In this document: one piece after another, positions 1 to 11,141 of the stretch
How the letters are laid out: each line of letters opens with the position of its first letter
Position numbering within the stretch: the stretch's first letter is position 1
Assembly (NCBI GenBank): GCA_023653785.1
Contig: JAMKCH010088370.1
Coordinates: forward strand, 124,001 to 188,000
Reading direction: 5' to 3'
DNA length: 64,000 bases
From: Ophioderma brevispina
Taxonomy: Eukaryota; Echinodermata; Ophiuroidea; Amphilepidida; Ophiodermatidae
Program-made: the position numbers and the translations under genes
The notes under the pieces: model-generated
The model's input: the letters and a program-made list of their open reading frames with translations, nothing else
What the model was told of the DNA's origin: nothing
Database searches by the model: none

Positions 1-167
1 TGTGCGAGGCACAGCACACAGATTCAACAGCTTGTTGGTTTGTGTCTTACAAATTATTTCCAGTACAAAAAATGACCCCAAAAATTTTTAGCATTAATAT
101 TTTTTTTAATTTTAGCTTAGACTTGACAATTTCTTACCCTTTCTTCAACACAATTCAGACATATAGA

Positions 168-2232
168 ATGCCACACCAATTCATTAATTCCACAGTAATA
201 AATAACACAGACATCAAGAAACAGGAGTTGTGCTAGAGCATTTGGCTTTATTTTGCTGCATATTTATGAGCAAAAATAACGATCATAATATGTACACTCA
301 GAGTATCAATATGAAAAAAAAATCCTCCAAAGGTATATGTGGAGATTCTACAGTACCAGAATGTTTAGAGTATCCCATTTTAGGGCATAAAGTTATAAAA
401 ACAATTAAAAATATTAAAGACTACAAGAGCTATTATTTACAGGGTAGTTCTCTTAAATACTAGTATGTCCGATACAAATTCTTGTTCATTAATACCTATA
501 TAATTGTGATAGCTTCAGCTACATAAAAAGTTAAAAGTTGTCCACTTTCCTGTCAAAATTTGGGCACCATTTAGTATCAGACCTTTAAAAATCTATATTT
601 GGACTAGGAAAAAGGTTCATTACTTTGGAGATGAACATGTTAATACCGCAGAGAAATGTCACTTGTCAATACAAAAGAGCAGAGAAATGACACTTTTGGA
701 TTGATCATTTTCTTGTGTTATAGTATCCCCAATTTTTTTGATTAAAATATTATTTTATTTCTCTATGTAACTTTTGAGAAAATATTCCTTGCATGGAAAG
801 TACCTTATTTCATCATGCAAAAAAATGGAATTCCCCTATGTTGAAAATGCAATGTGTTTACATGCTCAGAGACATTTCAAGAATGAGCTACTATAAATAG
901 CTGGGGGATTTTCCAGGTATGGTGCTAACAGATTGCAACATAGGCAAAATACAGAATGTCATTAATGACATTGTAATTGATTTGGACAATCCAAAGTCTT
1001 GAACTTATTGTTTTAGTCAACAAAAACAGATGTTATGAAAATTGTTCTTATAATATTCAAATCATTTGTGCACAAGGCTCATTATTTTGTTTGCGTTTAA
1101 AGAGTATTTCTGACCTTGCCATCCTCATGTAGCCGTAACACCTGTTGTTAGTTTGTTCTCTGCCAATGGGGTCTACCATTCGATTTTATAATGCCACACC
1201 ATTCATTAATTCCCCAGTAATAAATCACACGAAATCAAGAAAACGAGTTTGTGCTGAGCATTTGCTTTATTTTGCTGCATATTTATATAGAAAAATAACG
1301 ATCATAATCGTACACTCAGAGTAATCAATATGAAAAAAAAATCCCTCCAAAGGTAATATGTGGAGATTCTACAGTCCGATGTTTAGAGTATCCCCATTTT
1401 CGGGACATTAAAAGTTATAAAAAACATTAAAAATATTAAAGACTCAGAGCTATTATTTATCAGGTTAGTTCTCTTCAAATACTAGTATGTCCGATACAAA
1501 TTCTTGTTCATTAATACCTATATAATTGTGATAGCTTCAGCTACATAAAAGTTAAAAGTTTTCCACTTTCACGTCCAAGATTTGGGCACCATTTTGTATC
1601 AGAACCTTAAAAATCTATATTTGGACTCGGAAAAAGGATTCATTACTTGGAGATGAACTGTGAATACCGCCGAAATTTCACTTGTCCTACAAAAAGAGCA
1701 GAGAAATACACTTTTGATTGATCATTTTCTTTGTTGTTATCGTAATCCCCCCAATTTTTTTGATTAACATATAATTTTATTTCTCTATGTAACTTTTGAG
1801 AAAATATTCTTTTGCACTGAGAAAGGTAACCCCTATTTCAGCATGCAAAAACATGAATTACCCCCTATGTTGAAATGCCCATGTGTTTACATCTCAGAGA
1901 ATTTCACGAATGCAGCTTACCTATCAATACTTTGGTGGTTTCCAGGTATGGTGCTAACAGATTGCACACATAGGCAAATACATATGTCATTAAATGACAT
2001 TGTAATTGATTGTACAATCCCAAAGTCTTGAACTTATTGTTTTTTAGAAGATAGTCACAAAACGATGTTATGACAATTGTCTTATAAATATTCAAATCAT
2101 TTGTGCACAATGCTTATTTATTTGTGTTGCGTTTACAAAGTATTTCTGACCCTTCCATCCTCATGTTAGCCGTACACCTGTGTGTTAGTTTGCATGTCTC
2201 TCTGAGCCAATGGGGTCTACCATTCGATTTTA
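168..2232. repeat. Tandem duplication, about 1.03-kb unit
   Basis: Two head-to-tail copies, 168-1190 and 1191-2232, both start at ATGCCACACC and end at CCATTCGATTTTA. They align along their full length, but most differences are one- or two-base insertions and deletions, often in homopolymers. No coding capacity is visible; the small frames inside are broken differently in each copy. This may be a genuine duplication or two error-laden copies of one locus placed in tandem by the assembler. Confidence 0.9.
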
Positions 2233-2372
2233 CTTGTTACGAAACAAAAAAAACCTTGAGTTAATGACGTTAAATTTAGCCATCAGGCAACAGGGCCATG
2301 GAAGAAAAGCTTAAGGTTTGTATGATCAAGATAGGAAGGTCTATTTTGATTAGGTACACTTACAGGTTACTA

Positions 2373-3857
2373 CAGGGTTTTCTCGAAATAATTACACCCT
2401 AACTATATGCAACCATAACTTCAAAAATAAGTATCCCACTTTGAGATTAAAAAGAATTTTAAACACCACCATTACTTTTTACCATTTTAATGTAAACATC
2501 ACTTTGATTCGGTTCAGTAGTTTTAAAATAGCGATTATATAACACATTCCCACTGGACACCTTCCAGTCCAGTTTGCTCACACTAATTCAGAGTTATATT
2601 TACTACTACCCGCACTACCGCTGATTACTCGTGCATCTGTTCAAAAAGCTGTCTTCTTTTCATTGCCCCAAAGAACCGGGCCGCCTTTGTGAGTTTTTGT
2701 TTTGGTTATAGTAGAAAACAATTAACCACCGTGACAATTTATAACAAAAAGCAACAAACAGAAAAATAACACATGGTAAAGAACAAGAATGATCATCTTT
2801 ATTAAAAACAACACCAATAAAATCTGTAGAAAATGTGAAATATGTTAATTGAACTGGGGGGTTGCCAACTGCATAGATGAATTGAGAAATATTTATCATA
2901 CTTTTTTACAGGTGGATCACTGAAGCGATAAGAATTATTCACATATTTTTTTATTTCAATTTTAATTAAACTCTTTGTCCAATCCATGGTGGATTCTACA
3001 TTTAAATAATAAAGGCCATGATTGAGGTGCAAAATTTCAAATTCACCGCGTTTTAAAATCTTTACTCAGGTTATATGAAGTACCTGGCACGAGACAAGAT
3101 AGTTGGTCAACATTTGTCGCCCATAAAAAGGGCAGGTTGTGGTTTTCATATATGCCGAAGCTGGTCATAACATTACTCTTGTCAGGCAGGAATTCAGATT
3201 CCACCGAGAGAACTCCTCCTTGCAAGAAGAACAATCAGGAACAATTGTTAAGAGTACCTTGACACGGGTACAAAAGTCAAACTTATTGAAAAAGGTCCTG
3301 TGGAAGGCAGAAACCGCCCGAACTTGTCAGCCATCAGACTGATTCGCGTCTAAACCCACCCAACTTTGCAGACGTAACAATGTGCCACACATCCACAGAT
3401 CAAGCTTTAACAGATTACCCGCTTAACATTATTTGTCAAAAAGACTAAGATGTTGCTGACCTTTCTTTCTTCAAGTTTTTAAGTTAAATTGAAAAAGAAA
3501 AAGCATGTAAATTTATGGATGTTCAATATTTTGTTGAAAACCTGGTCAAAATACTTTATTATCTATTTTGTTGTAAGAAATAAAATGACACATCAAATTA
3601 AATGGAGTATTTAATTATTTCTCGCCTGTTCTGTCTGAATGACTTTATACAACTTGGAAGGAAGTGTCCCCTTGACATGTGGTTACATATCTCTTATTTC
3701 TCAAAACTACTGAACCAAATCGAGTGCTGTTTACATTAACAATATTGACAATTGTTGTGGTTAAGATCTTTTAGTGAATTTAATCAAAATGTTATACTCC
3801 TTCACTTAGAAGTTATTCAACCAATACTTAGGGTGTAATTCTTTCTGAGACACCCTG
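2373..3857. mobile_element. TA-flanked DNA transposon with long imperfect terminal inverted repeats
   Basis: The left end reads CAGGGTTTTCTCGAAATAAT. The right end, reverse-complemented, reads CAGGGTGTCTCAGAAAGAAT, and both continue into ATTACACCCTAA. The inverted similarity extends inward about 200 bp and includes a shared segment around GGTTCAGTAGTTTT. The dinucleotide TA flanks both ends (2371-2372 and 3858-3859). TA duplication plus a DNA-binding-domain remnant inside suggests the Tc1/mariner superfamily; the superfamily call is inference. Length is about 1485 bp, with no intact transposase. Confidence 0.65.
3139..3349 (+). pseudogene. Decayed transposase N-terminal helix-turn-helix fragment
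   Basis: Reading across two plus-strand frames gives RQEFR, then RRTIRN, then YLDTGT, then EKGPVEGRNRPNLSAIR. This order resembles the N-terminal helix-turn-helix of mariner-type transposases (an REFR-type helix, a 'tI..i..ky..TGtV' recognition segment, then a 'GR.R' AT-hook-like turn). Frameshifts and stops break it and no DDE catalytic region is visible. It lies inside the TA-flanked element at 2373-3857, which supports the identification. A chance resemblance cannot be excluded without a profile search. Confidence 0.4.
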
Positions 3858-3994
3858 TATCATGATTAGTCATGTACTGAGACAATCCGAGAATACTGTA
3901 AGAAAGTGGTAGACCTCTCTGGGGTTAATGGTACACCTGAAAACCGGCTTATTTTATGTTGTGGTTGCTATTAGATACACAGAATAAACCCTAT

Positions 3995-4393
3995 CAATGA
4001 TGGCGGCGCCAACCTCTTTTTCTGGGGGTGGGGGCAAAAACTGGGGGAGGCGGGCGGGGGGGGGGGGGGGGGGTGGGAGGTGGCCTTGAAATTTTTTGGG
4101 GGGGCAAAACGTAAATTCTGGTACCATATTAAAAATTTGGTAGATTTTAAACCAATGTTGGCCCCAAAAGTTGCGATTTTATATTTTTCACAATTTTGGT
4201 GATTTTTTTTTTTTCACCGCCAAAAAATACCAATTTTTTTTTTCCCAAAATCCTATATCGCTCCCTCATTGGTTTAACTATCTTTCAAGCCGGGTTGGTG
4301 GGGATGGGGGGTGGGTTTTGGGGTGACAGTTTGGAAACTGGGGGACGAAAAAATTTGGGGGGCGAATGCCCTCCTTGGTGCCGTAGCCCACTG
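3995..4393. mobile_element. hAT-like non-autonomous element with G-rich interior
   Basis: The right end reads ...GGTGCCGTAGCCCACTG, whose reverse complement begins CAGTGGGCTACGGCACC, a typical hAT-style terminus. The proposed left end CAATGATGGCGGCGCC is a diverged counterpart. Flanks (ACCCTAT and ACCTATAT) are only a rough 8-bp duplication. The interior is dominated by runs of G and T, including a poly-G tract at about 4050-4074. The 150-codon frame through this stretch is low-complexity and not a gene. Confidence 0.4.
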
Positions 4394-6060
4394 ACCTATA
4401 TACTGTTATTCATCACAAATAGGCAAAGAAGATTAAGTTTTATCTTACATGGTGGACGTAATCTGTGTTATAAGCAATCTCCTCTTGCCACAAGTGTGCC
4501 CAGTGAGTACATCACACACGACACTGCATTTTCTTGCATTGTGTTGCTTTCAGTTGTGCCCACACTATTCTACACACTTCACATTAGAATCTTTGCACTA
4601 TTTAGTGAAGAAGAACATAAGTATAGTAAGTGTACACTCATAGAATAATACAGTGTACTGTTTGCCTAACACAATGAAAGCAAAATTTTAAACTTGGGTA
4701 TAAATGAGAGGCACAAATTAGAAAGTGGCCATTAAACTCATTGTGCTGTGATTAAAAGAGTGTCATTTCCTTATGGTTACGAAAAAACTTGTTAAAAAAA
4801 ATCTATATTAAGTTTTTTTTTTTAACCACTGGGTTATATCTTAAGTAAGCATTAATTTCAAATTGTTGAAATTAACCTGTATTATGCACTAAATAAACAT
4901 ATTTTTTCAGGCTTAGTTATAAGTAGTTGTATTTCCTAGGCATAACTTTATCAAAAAACCAGCCTACTCTGTAGAATGTCGTTTATTCTCTGTTTCCCTA
5001 ATAAATATAAGGGTATGTCATGACCACAGAGGAAGTAGTGAAGGATATCCAAAGGTAGAAAGTAAAGGTGGTGATCATGGGGAAGGCGCAGGGATATGTG
5101 CGGAAAGTAACGTCCGGGGTGGGTAATAAAGGTAGTAATATAGACATACTCGCGAAGAAATGTAGGGAGGGAAGAAGGGAAGAGTGGGTTAAAGGGTAAG
5201 GGCTGTAGGGAAAAAAAGGCAAAGAGGTGCATGCAGGCATCTCTCGTGCTGTAGAGCTATGAGTGCATCAAATATGTGTAAGGGTACAGCTCACAATTTT
5301 TGCCTATACTTACAAAGTATCCGTTGCCCAGATGTGAATTTTTTCCTACGACCTTCACAGGAAAAAGATGCATCGTAAAGAAATTAAATAGAAAGATATC
5401 CCTCTTTTACCCATACCATGAGTAACACTGCAATTTTTTTTTAATACCAATAGTTTATCATAGTATTTTGCTTGCAGTGTTGCATGTAATGTTTCGCTGT
5501 ATCCTTATGTTGAATTTCTTTACAGGTTACATTGTTTTTTCCCATCCACGGCAAAAAGGATTCATATTTCTTGTTTACTAATGTGAGATTACGTCCTGTG
5601 GGTTGTTGAAAGCTTTACAATTGCACCTACATCCATCTAATATCTACAGATTTTTACCCGAGAAATCGAATAACAAATACTTAAGGTAGATTTCAGTATC
5701 AAAATAATAAATTAGTAGTACCAAATTTATATCAATAAATTTTTAAAGTAATATATATCTTGTGATAGACCTTTCATATAACATTGGCTATTCCTAGCCC
5801 AATTTTAAGCACATGTTTGTATTTTGTACAATAGATTAGAAAGATCAATAAATTACTATATATCATTTGATCTTTGCTTTAGAAAATACAATTATGTACA
5901 AACAAATTTGCACAATTTACAGATAGTTAAAGTACAACAGATGTAGTTGGATCGATTTGAGACGACATGACACACAAAATTCCTAGTTCAGAAATAACAT
6001 CAATTTTGTTAAGAAATTATATTACATCATAGGACAATCATCCTCTATATTTACACAAAA
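4394..6060. other. No gene seen
   Basis: AT-rich unique-looking sequence. A purine-rich stretch at about 5030-5230 opens two overlapping minus-strand frames rich in Leu, Pro and His with no recognisable domain. I see no splice-bounded exon or structured repeat here. Confidence 0.5.
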
Positions 6061-6068
6061 GAACACAT

Positions 6069-6354
6069 CAAGGGTTGACAAACAGAAGGACGTAACTCAG
6101 CACTGAAAGAAATATTAAAGAATTTCTTTAATTCTGCTGTTCATAATTAAAAATTGTTCTTTGTTTATATAATGTTTGCTTACAGTACCATATATGAGCT
6201 TTATGAGATGTTTACATTTTGAGTAATGAATAGATTTGCTTAGTAGAAAATATTAAACATCACATTTCTCAAAAGCAGTATTACAGCAGAATTAAATAAA
6301 TTCTTTATTATTTCTTTCAGTGCTGAGGCACGTCCTTCTGATAGTCAACCCTCG
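6069..6354. mobile_element. Foldback MITE with arms of about 75 bp
   Basis: Left arm 6069-6142 (AGGGTTGACAAACAGAAGGACG...) and right arm 6281-6354 are inverted copies. Shared blocks are GGGTTGAC, CAGAAGGACGT, CTCAGCACTGAAAGAAAT and TAAAGAATTT. The roughly 140-bp loop is AT-rich and non-coding. Confidence 0.8.
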
Positions 6355-6414
6355 ACATAACAAGATGCATAAAAATAATTATCATCCTGTATTCTAAATT
6401 TCTTACTATATTCT

Positions 6415-6563
6415 GTCATAATTCCTTTTCTGTGTCAAGACTACGCCAGCTTTCCCGCCAGACACAACCATGACAACGCGCAAAGGAAATACATAGATGC
6501 GCATTACATGCAGCAAGTCTCGCACGTGTATGTAGACGGCTGTTTCAGAAAAGGAATTGTGAC
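6415..6563. mobile_element. Short MITE, family also at 43.5 kb and 45.8 kb
   Basis: Ends are inverted repeats: GTCATAATTCCTTTTCTG at 6415-6432 and the reverse complement of GTCACAATTCCTTTTCTG at 6546-6563. The interior matches 43497-43625 in order, with 'CCCGCC(A/G)GACA' and 'AAAGGAAAT(A/G)CATA' shared. One end matches 45808-45870. Three related copies support a dispersed family. Confidence 0.7.
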
Positions 6564-6669
6564 GGCAAGTATAGAAAACATTTCGCCATTCAATTTTAGA
6601 CTATCCACAGTTGGAGATGCGTGTTCAAGATAAATATCTTGTTAAATAATAATCTTACAAGGCTTCTGA

Positions 6670-6920
6670 CAGTGGCGTACCGAGGTAGTCGATCCAGAAG
6701 GGGGAAATTTCCAAGTCGTTCCGCCAGAGGGGGCAAAATTCGTAAGTCGTCCTGATTTGCTCCAATTAAGTCTCAATTTGACCAAATGCGCGCGGAAATT
6801 ACCGAATTTGCTTTAGTTTTGCCTGAAAAAGAGGAATGAAAATGCATATTTTTGTCCATATTGTCCCGCTTTTTTGAGCCAGAGGGGTAACTTTCCAACC
6901 CCCCCCCCAGTATGCCACTG
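6670..6920. mobile_element. hAT-type MITE with perfect 8-bp target-site duplication
   Basis: The element starts CAGTGGCGTACCGAGG and ends with the inverse of CAGTGGCATACTGGGG. It is flanked on both sides by the exact 8-mer GCTTCTGA (6662-6669 and 6921-6928). An 8-bp duplication with CAGTGGCG-type termini is diagnostic of the hAT superfamily. Length is 251 bp with no transposase, so it is non-autonomous. Confidence 0.9.
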
Positions 6921-7715
6921 GCTTCTGATCAAATTCACAAGATTTTCCACTCAAATTTTACTAGAAATTCTCATAAGATCAATTTCACTCAGTTCCAAGT
7001 CAAAATGACATCAGATTACCTGTGTACTCATAATCATATCAGATTTGATTACTTTTAAAGCTAAAATGGATAATGTAACAATACAAAGCTGTAGTTTTGA
7101 TAAGTCAATTCACATCAAGCAGGAAATTGCTGAAAAAGAAATTCCATCATTTAATGCCCAGGATTAAGCATACACCCAAAACAATTACACTAAAAGTGCT
7201 CCTAATTTCAGGTCTTTGATAAACATTTATGCAAAGTATTTATACATATTTTAAAAAGTATTGTTTATTAGCTATTCAAAACAGCAAACCTCATTGAATT
7301 TGGGTCCCAAAGGACTGAGTATTTCTAATTGAATGAAATCTGTGGGTTTTTTACTTGACAGAGACAGACTTGGTTTCGTGATATTTTATGTTAAAAATAG
7401 CCTATCCATGTTACAAGTAAAAATACGGATTGCATTAAATAAGGGACAACTCAGTCATTTGGGACCCGAATGTGATTTGGAGGAAAGACAAAATTCACAA
7501 ACTTGACTATGGAAACACCCTTTATTCGCAATCCTATGCAAGAGCATGGGTACTCAAAAGTTTGGGGAGTGATGGGATTAGGATAATATGATGAAGGCTT
7601 AATGGACAGCTGAGTGGAATAACAAGCTTTTGAAAAATGATAATCCAACAGTACTCTAGGATTACATTCGACATTTTAATCCATGAGCTAAAAATTATGG
7701 AGATGTACGCTTTGT

Positions 7716-8157
7716 GTGAGAGCGTGGCCTAGTGGTTAGGGTGCTTGCCCGTGGTGCAGATTTACAAAAAAAATCCTGGGTTCGAATCCCGGTGGGCTCA
7801 CTTGCTAGAAATTTATTCGGGTGCTCAATTCTGGATTTAATCTTTATAGGAGCTATTGATTAAATACAGAATTCCGCTCTCCTCCATGGTTCACTTGGAA
7901 TTGGGCAAATGAATCATGAAAGCATCCCGTCCTTCATAGAGGGGCACTGTTAAACCCGTACGGTCCCGTGTACAGAGAGTGTAATCCCCTGACTGTTCCC
8001 ATCTGCCCGAGTCTCAAATAAAAAAAAGTGGGCCATGTTAGGAGCATCCGTATCATTGATACACACGGCCCCGGATCAGCTTACTCAGCTGAATAAAATC
8101 CTGACGACACCACCACAAGCCATTACCAATGACTTGTGGATATGCTAAGAAGAAGAC
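7716..8157 (+). mobile_element. tRNA-derived SINE
   Basis: The head carries RNA polymerase III promoter boxes: an A box TGGCCTAGTGG (7725-7735) and a B box GGTTCGAATCC (7779-7789). The spacing and leading GAGAGCGTGG resemble a tRNA, but a poly-A insertion and poor stems make a functional tRNA unlikely. A body of about 360 bp follows, including GTCCCGTGTACAGAGAGT. The same body occurs inverted at 53600-54060, which confirms a SINE family. Confidence 0.85.
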
Positions 8158-8474
8158 CAAAATTCATTCCCTCAATGCAATGGGTGATGGAAACCAAATC
8201 CAAATATTGAAATAAATATCCTTAACGAATTGAAATGAGATTTGAATCAGTAAAACTATCCAGACCTAACACCAGCTATAATAATGTTCACATATTTGAA
8301 AACAATTTGGATGTTTTGATTTAGAACTATTTCTAAAAATCAGGCAACCTATTACCTTTTCTTGAACAACAATAAAATTGCCACACAAAACCTTTGGTAG
8401 AAAATGGTCTCCAAAATGTGCATGATCCATTAACCACAAAGTTATGTAACCACTTTGTGTATACACACACACAT

Positions 8475-8745
8475 CCAGGAGCCCAGGGTCGCCAACTGAA
8501 GAGAATTTTTAACACTTTCCCTGGACTCGTGCTAGGCACATTCATGGGCCTCGCACACCAGGGACTTTAGGGATTGGCAATTACTGACCTCCCGTCGTCG
8601 ACAAACAAGTTTGGGCACATGAGCTGATATCGGGTTGCAGTTTCATTGATAAACGGCCTCTGAAGCGAATCTGGGTCAGAAGTAGCCCAAAGTCCGGGGA
8701 AAGGGTTTTAAGGCCCGGGGGAACCTCAGAGTTATGGTCTTCAAG
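8475..8745. repeat. Dispersed repeat, second copy at 39.5 kb
   Basis: Blocks such as GGGCCTCGCACACCA and CAGTTTCATTGA(T/A)AAAC(G/A)GCCT occur in the same order at about 39495-39690. No coding potential or clear termini; class unknown. Confidence 0.55.
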
Positions 8746-8779
8746 GTCAGTATGAATGGGACCCATGTTTATTAATTTT

Positions 8780-10050
8780 GATGGGTCCCCCTACTTTTTT
8801 GTACGGTCCCCCTAGGACCCTGAGGTCAATTAACCCCTTTGACCCCCTCTCAGCCATACTGCACACATCTCCAACTGATAATGCATATAATGCATGCATT
8901 CATAATAATTCATACTTTCACTTCAAGCATACCACAAAGAATTGCAAAACCATTCTAAAAAATATTATGAAACAGTCATTGCCATGTAGCTTTGAATTAC
9001 AATTTTTTTTCAAAAGAAAAACTTTAAATGTGTACAGAAGCATACTTAAGATATAGAAGGTTGTGTTAAAAATTCACAAATAACCAGCAGGCAGTTGTGC
9101 GTAAAGACTGAAAATTATATGCAAATGTTTAGGTATCGCTTATTACAAGGATTACATCAGTAACTGTTTAAAGACAAAGTTAAAAAAATTGTGAACAGAA
9201 GCTTATTATTACAAACTTATTCTAATGGTGTGTGGCACACCATGTGTCTGGGTTTATAGTACAAGAACTTAACAATTAAAAATCCATATTAAAAATGAGC
9301 AAACACCGTGTATGGATCATTTTTCACAAATAGGCCCTTTTTGCATCGCTCACAATGCCAAACATACTTTTTTTTAAATGTTTCAGATGTCCACGTCAAA
9401 CATTGGCCTGAAGTAAAGATAATGGGTCAATTAATGTCATCCTTCAAGAAAGTGTTTGTTACAAACAAATTTTCCTGACATTTCAGAAATGTGAATTCCT
9501 TATTTATGAAGAACATTGCACATCATGAAGAGGAATGTTTCTCTAAGTATAATACATGTATAATATTTTTGTGAAATCAGACACTTGATGATTTCTTTTG
9601 GTTTTAATCAACAAAAGAAAGCATGTCTTACTTATAGGTTATGTATATCATCTGTCGTTTGCATTAAACATCAGTGAGTGAATAATGGCAGGCCATGAAT
9701 AAAAAATTATACTCATTTGTGACAATTGATCATCCTGTCTTCTCCTTTCTAATTCTTAAACAGCTGTGAAAATGTGAGCAATTTCATTGGCTGATGCCTG
9801 GGTTCAATTCGACAATTGAACCCAGGTAGTATGCACTGCGTATTGATGTTATTTTTAGGTTGAAGCACTTGCGTCATACTGCGTTTAGCTACGTTTGTGT
9901 GCACCTGCCAACGTTGCGTCTCATTACGTATGATCGTTGCGTTCAATGGGTCGTTTGATTGTTGTCACTGGGTGGTGGCAGTCCTTTCTTGTTGTATTTA
10001 AGCTGTAAAGTATCGCAAAATTGGATTAAAGATGACCTTAAATGTTAAAG
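8780..10050. other. No gene seen; one perfect hairpin
   Basis: AT-rich sequence without a recognisable exon. Around 9830-9960 it is richer in CpG and TGCG words. The only structured item is the hairpin at 9797-9826, listed separately. Confidence 0.5.
9797..9826. repeat. Perfect 13-bp hairpin containing a B-box-like core
   Basis: CCTGGGTTCAATT, a 4-base CGAC spacer, then AATTGAACCCAGG form a perfect inverted repeat. The left arm contains GGTTCAATTC, close to a polymerase III B box, so it could be a collapsed tRNA/SINE fragment. Function unknown. Confidence 0.6.
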
Positions 10051-10061
10051 CTGTTTAAGAA

Positions 10062-10239
10062 TGAGAATAAAGGTATGATTTTGGGAACCGGTGCTCTCTT
10101 TACGACGAATTGAAACCGGTGACACCATTATTTTTGCGTGGAAGAACGAGGCCGGTTCCACTTAAAATAATGGTATCGCCTTGGTTTCAATTTGTCGTAA
10201 AGAGAGTACAGGTTTCCAAAATCATACCTTTATTCTCTA
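10062..10239. mobile_element. Foldback MITE with arms of about 80 bp
   Basis: Both ends begin GAGAATAAAGGTATGATTTT when read inward. Inverted similarity continues through CTCTCTTTACGAC, AATTGAAACC and ACCATTATTTT, leaving a loop of about 20 bases. Almost the whole element can fold on itself. Confidence 0.85.
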
Positions 10240-10249
10240 AATCTAAAAC

Positions 10250-11139
10250 ATTGATTTGAACTTTTAAAGTAAATTTTGTCTCATCCCGGATGTTTTCTTT
10301 TTCTCTGAGGGGATCTTTTAAAAATTCTAAGTCTGCACACGTAAGCTGATTAAACAGTATTTTAGAGACAGTCTGTCACTCAAATTTACATTTTAACAGA
10401 ATACAGCAAAATATAATATTGTGCTTTATTCTATTAAAGACAGCCTGTCACCCAGAGTTTAACCTTGATGTCCAAAGAACTGGCTCATTTTTACATGGAT
10501 AACTAAAACGAGCAAATTATTGTTAATTATTAGTTCTTAGTGACAGCCTATCTAATTTGCATTTTAACAGAACAGGATCACATAAACAACCTATGGCATA
10601 AAGGGGAACAACATATTTAGTACATGTTTTGTGGGCCACAAAATCAACGCTTGAGCAGCAAAGAAACACGATAGATGCAAGGCTCAAGCTACACTCAAAA
10701 CAGTTCCTCTTAGCGAGATCATCAATTCTTTGCCAAATTTCAAATTGAATAGGCTATAATAAGCCAGACTGAGTACATGAAAGAAATGTATACATCAAAT
10801 TTATACATCACATATTTAAAAAAAGACAACCTTACAAAGGGTGTATCATATTCAATCATAACACTGCAACCAATCAATATAAAACATTAGAAATATCACA
10901 TTAAAAGTAGAATGTTTTGAATAACTGTAAAGTTTGTGAACTGTAAAATGTGTCACTGATGAAGAGAGTCGTCTGTTTAGGTGTCACACTGGAAATCAGG
11001 TGTTAACAAAACGCAAATGGGTTAAGACTTCTAAACAGTTTTTGAATCTCAAACCAATTAGCAATACACAGCACTATGTTGCACTTATTTTAGATTCTAC
11101 TACTGCTAGATGTTATACTGCATGCAGTGCAAACAATAA
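10250..11139. other. No gene seen
   Basis: AT-rich, with loosely repeated 'AGACAG(T/C)CTGTCAC' at about 10365-10380 and 10437-10452 and the related 'AGTGACAGCCTATC' near 10540. No exon or transposon ends identified. Confidence 0.4.
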
Positions 11140-11141
11140 TA

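Noticed and set aside
4196..4648. 150-codon plus frame
   Set aside because: The first half lies in T/G-rich low-complexity sequence of an hAT-like element; no domain in the rest.
7716..7800. Functional tRNA gene
   Set aside because: A and B boxes are present, but the arms do not fold properly, an A run interrupts it and a SINE body follows.
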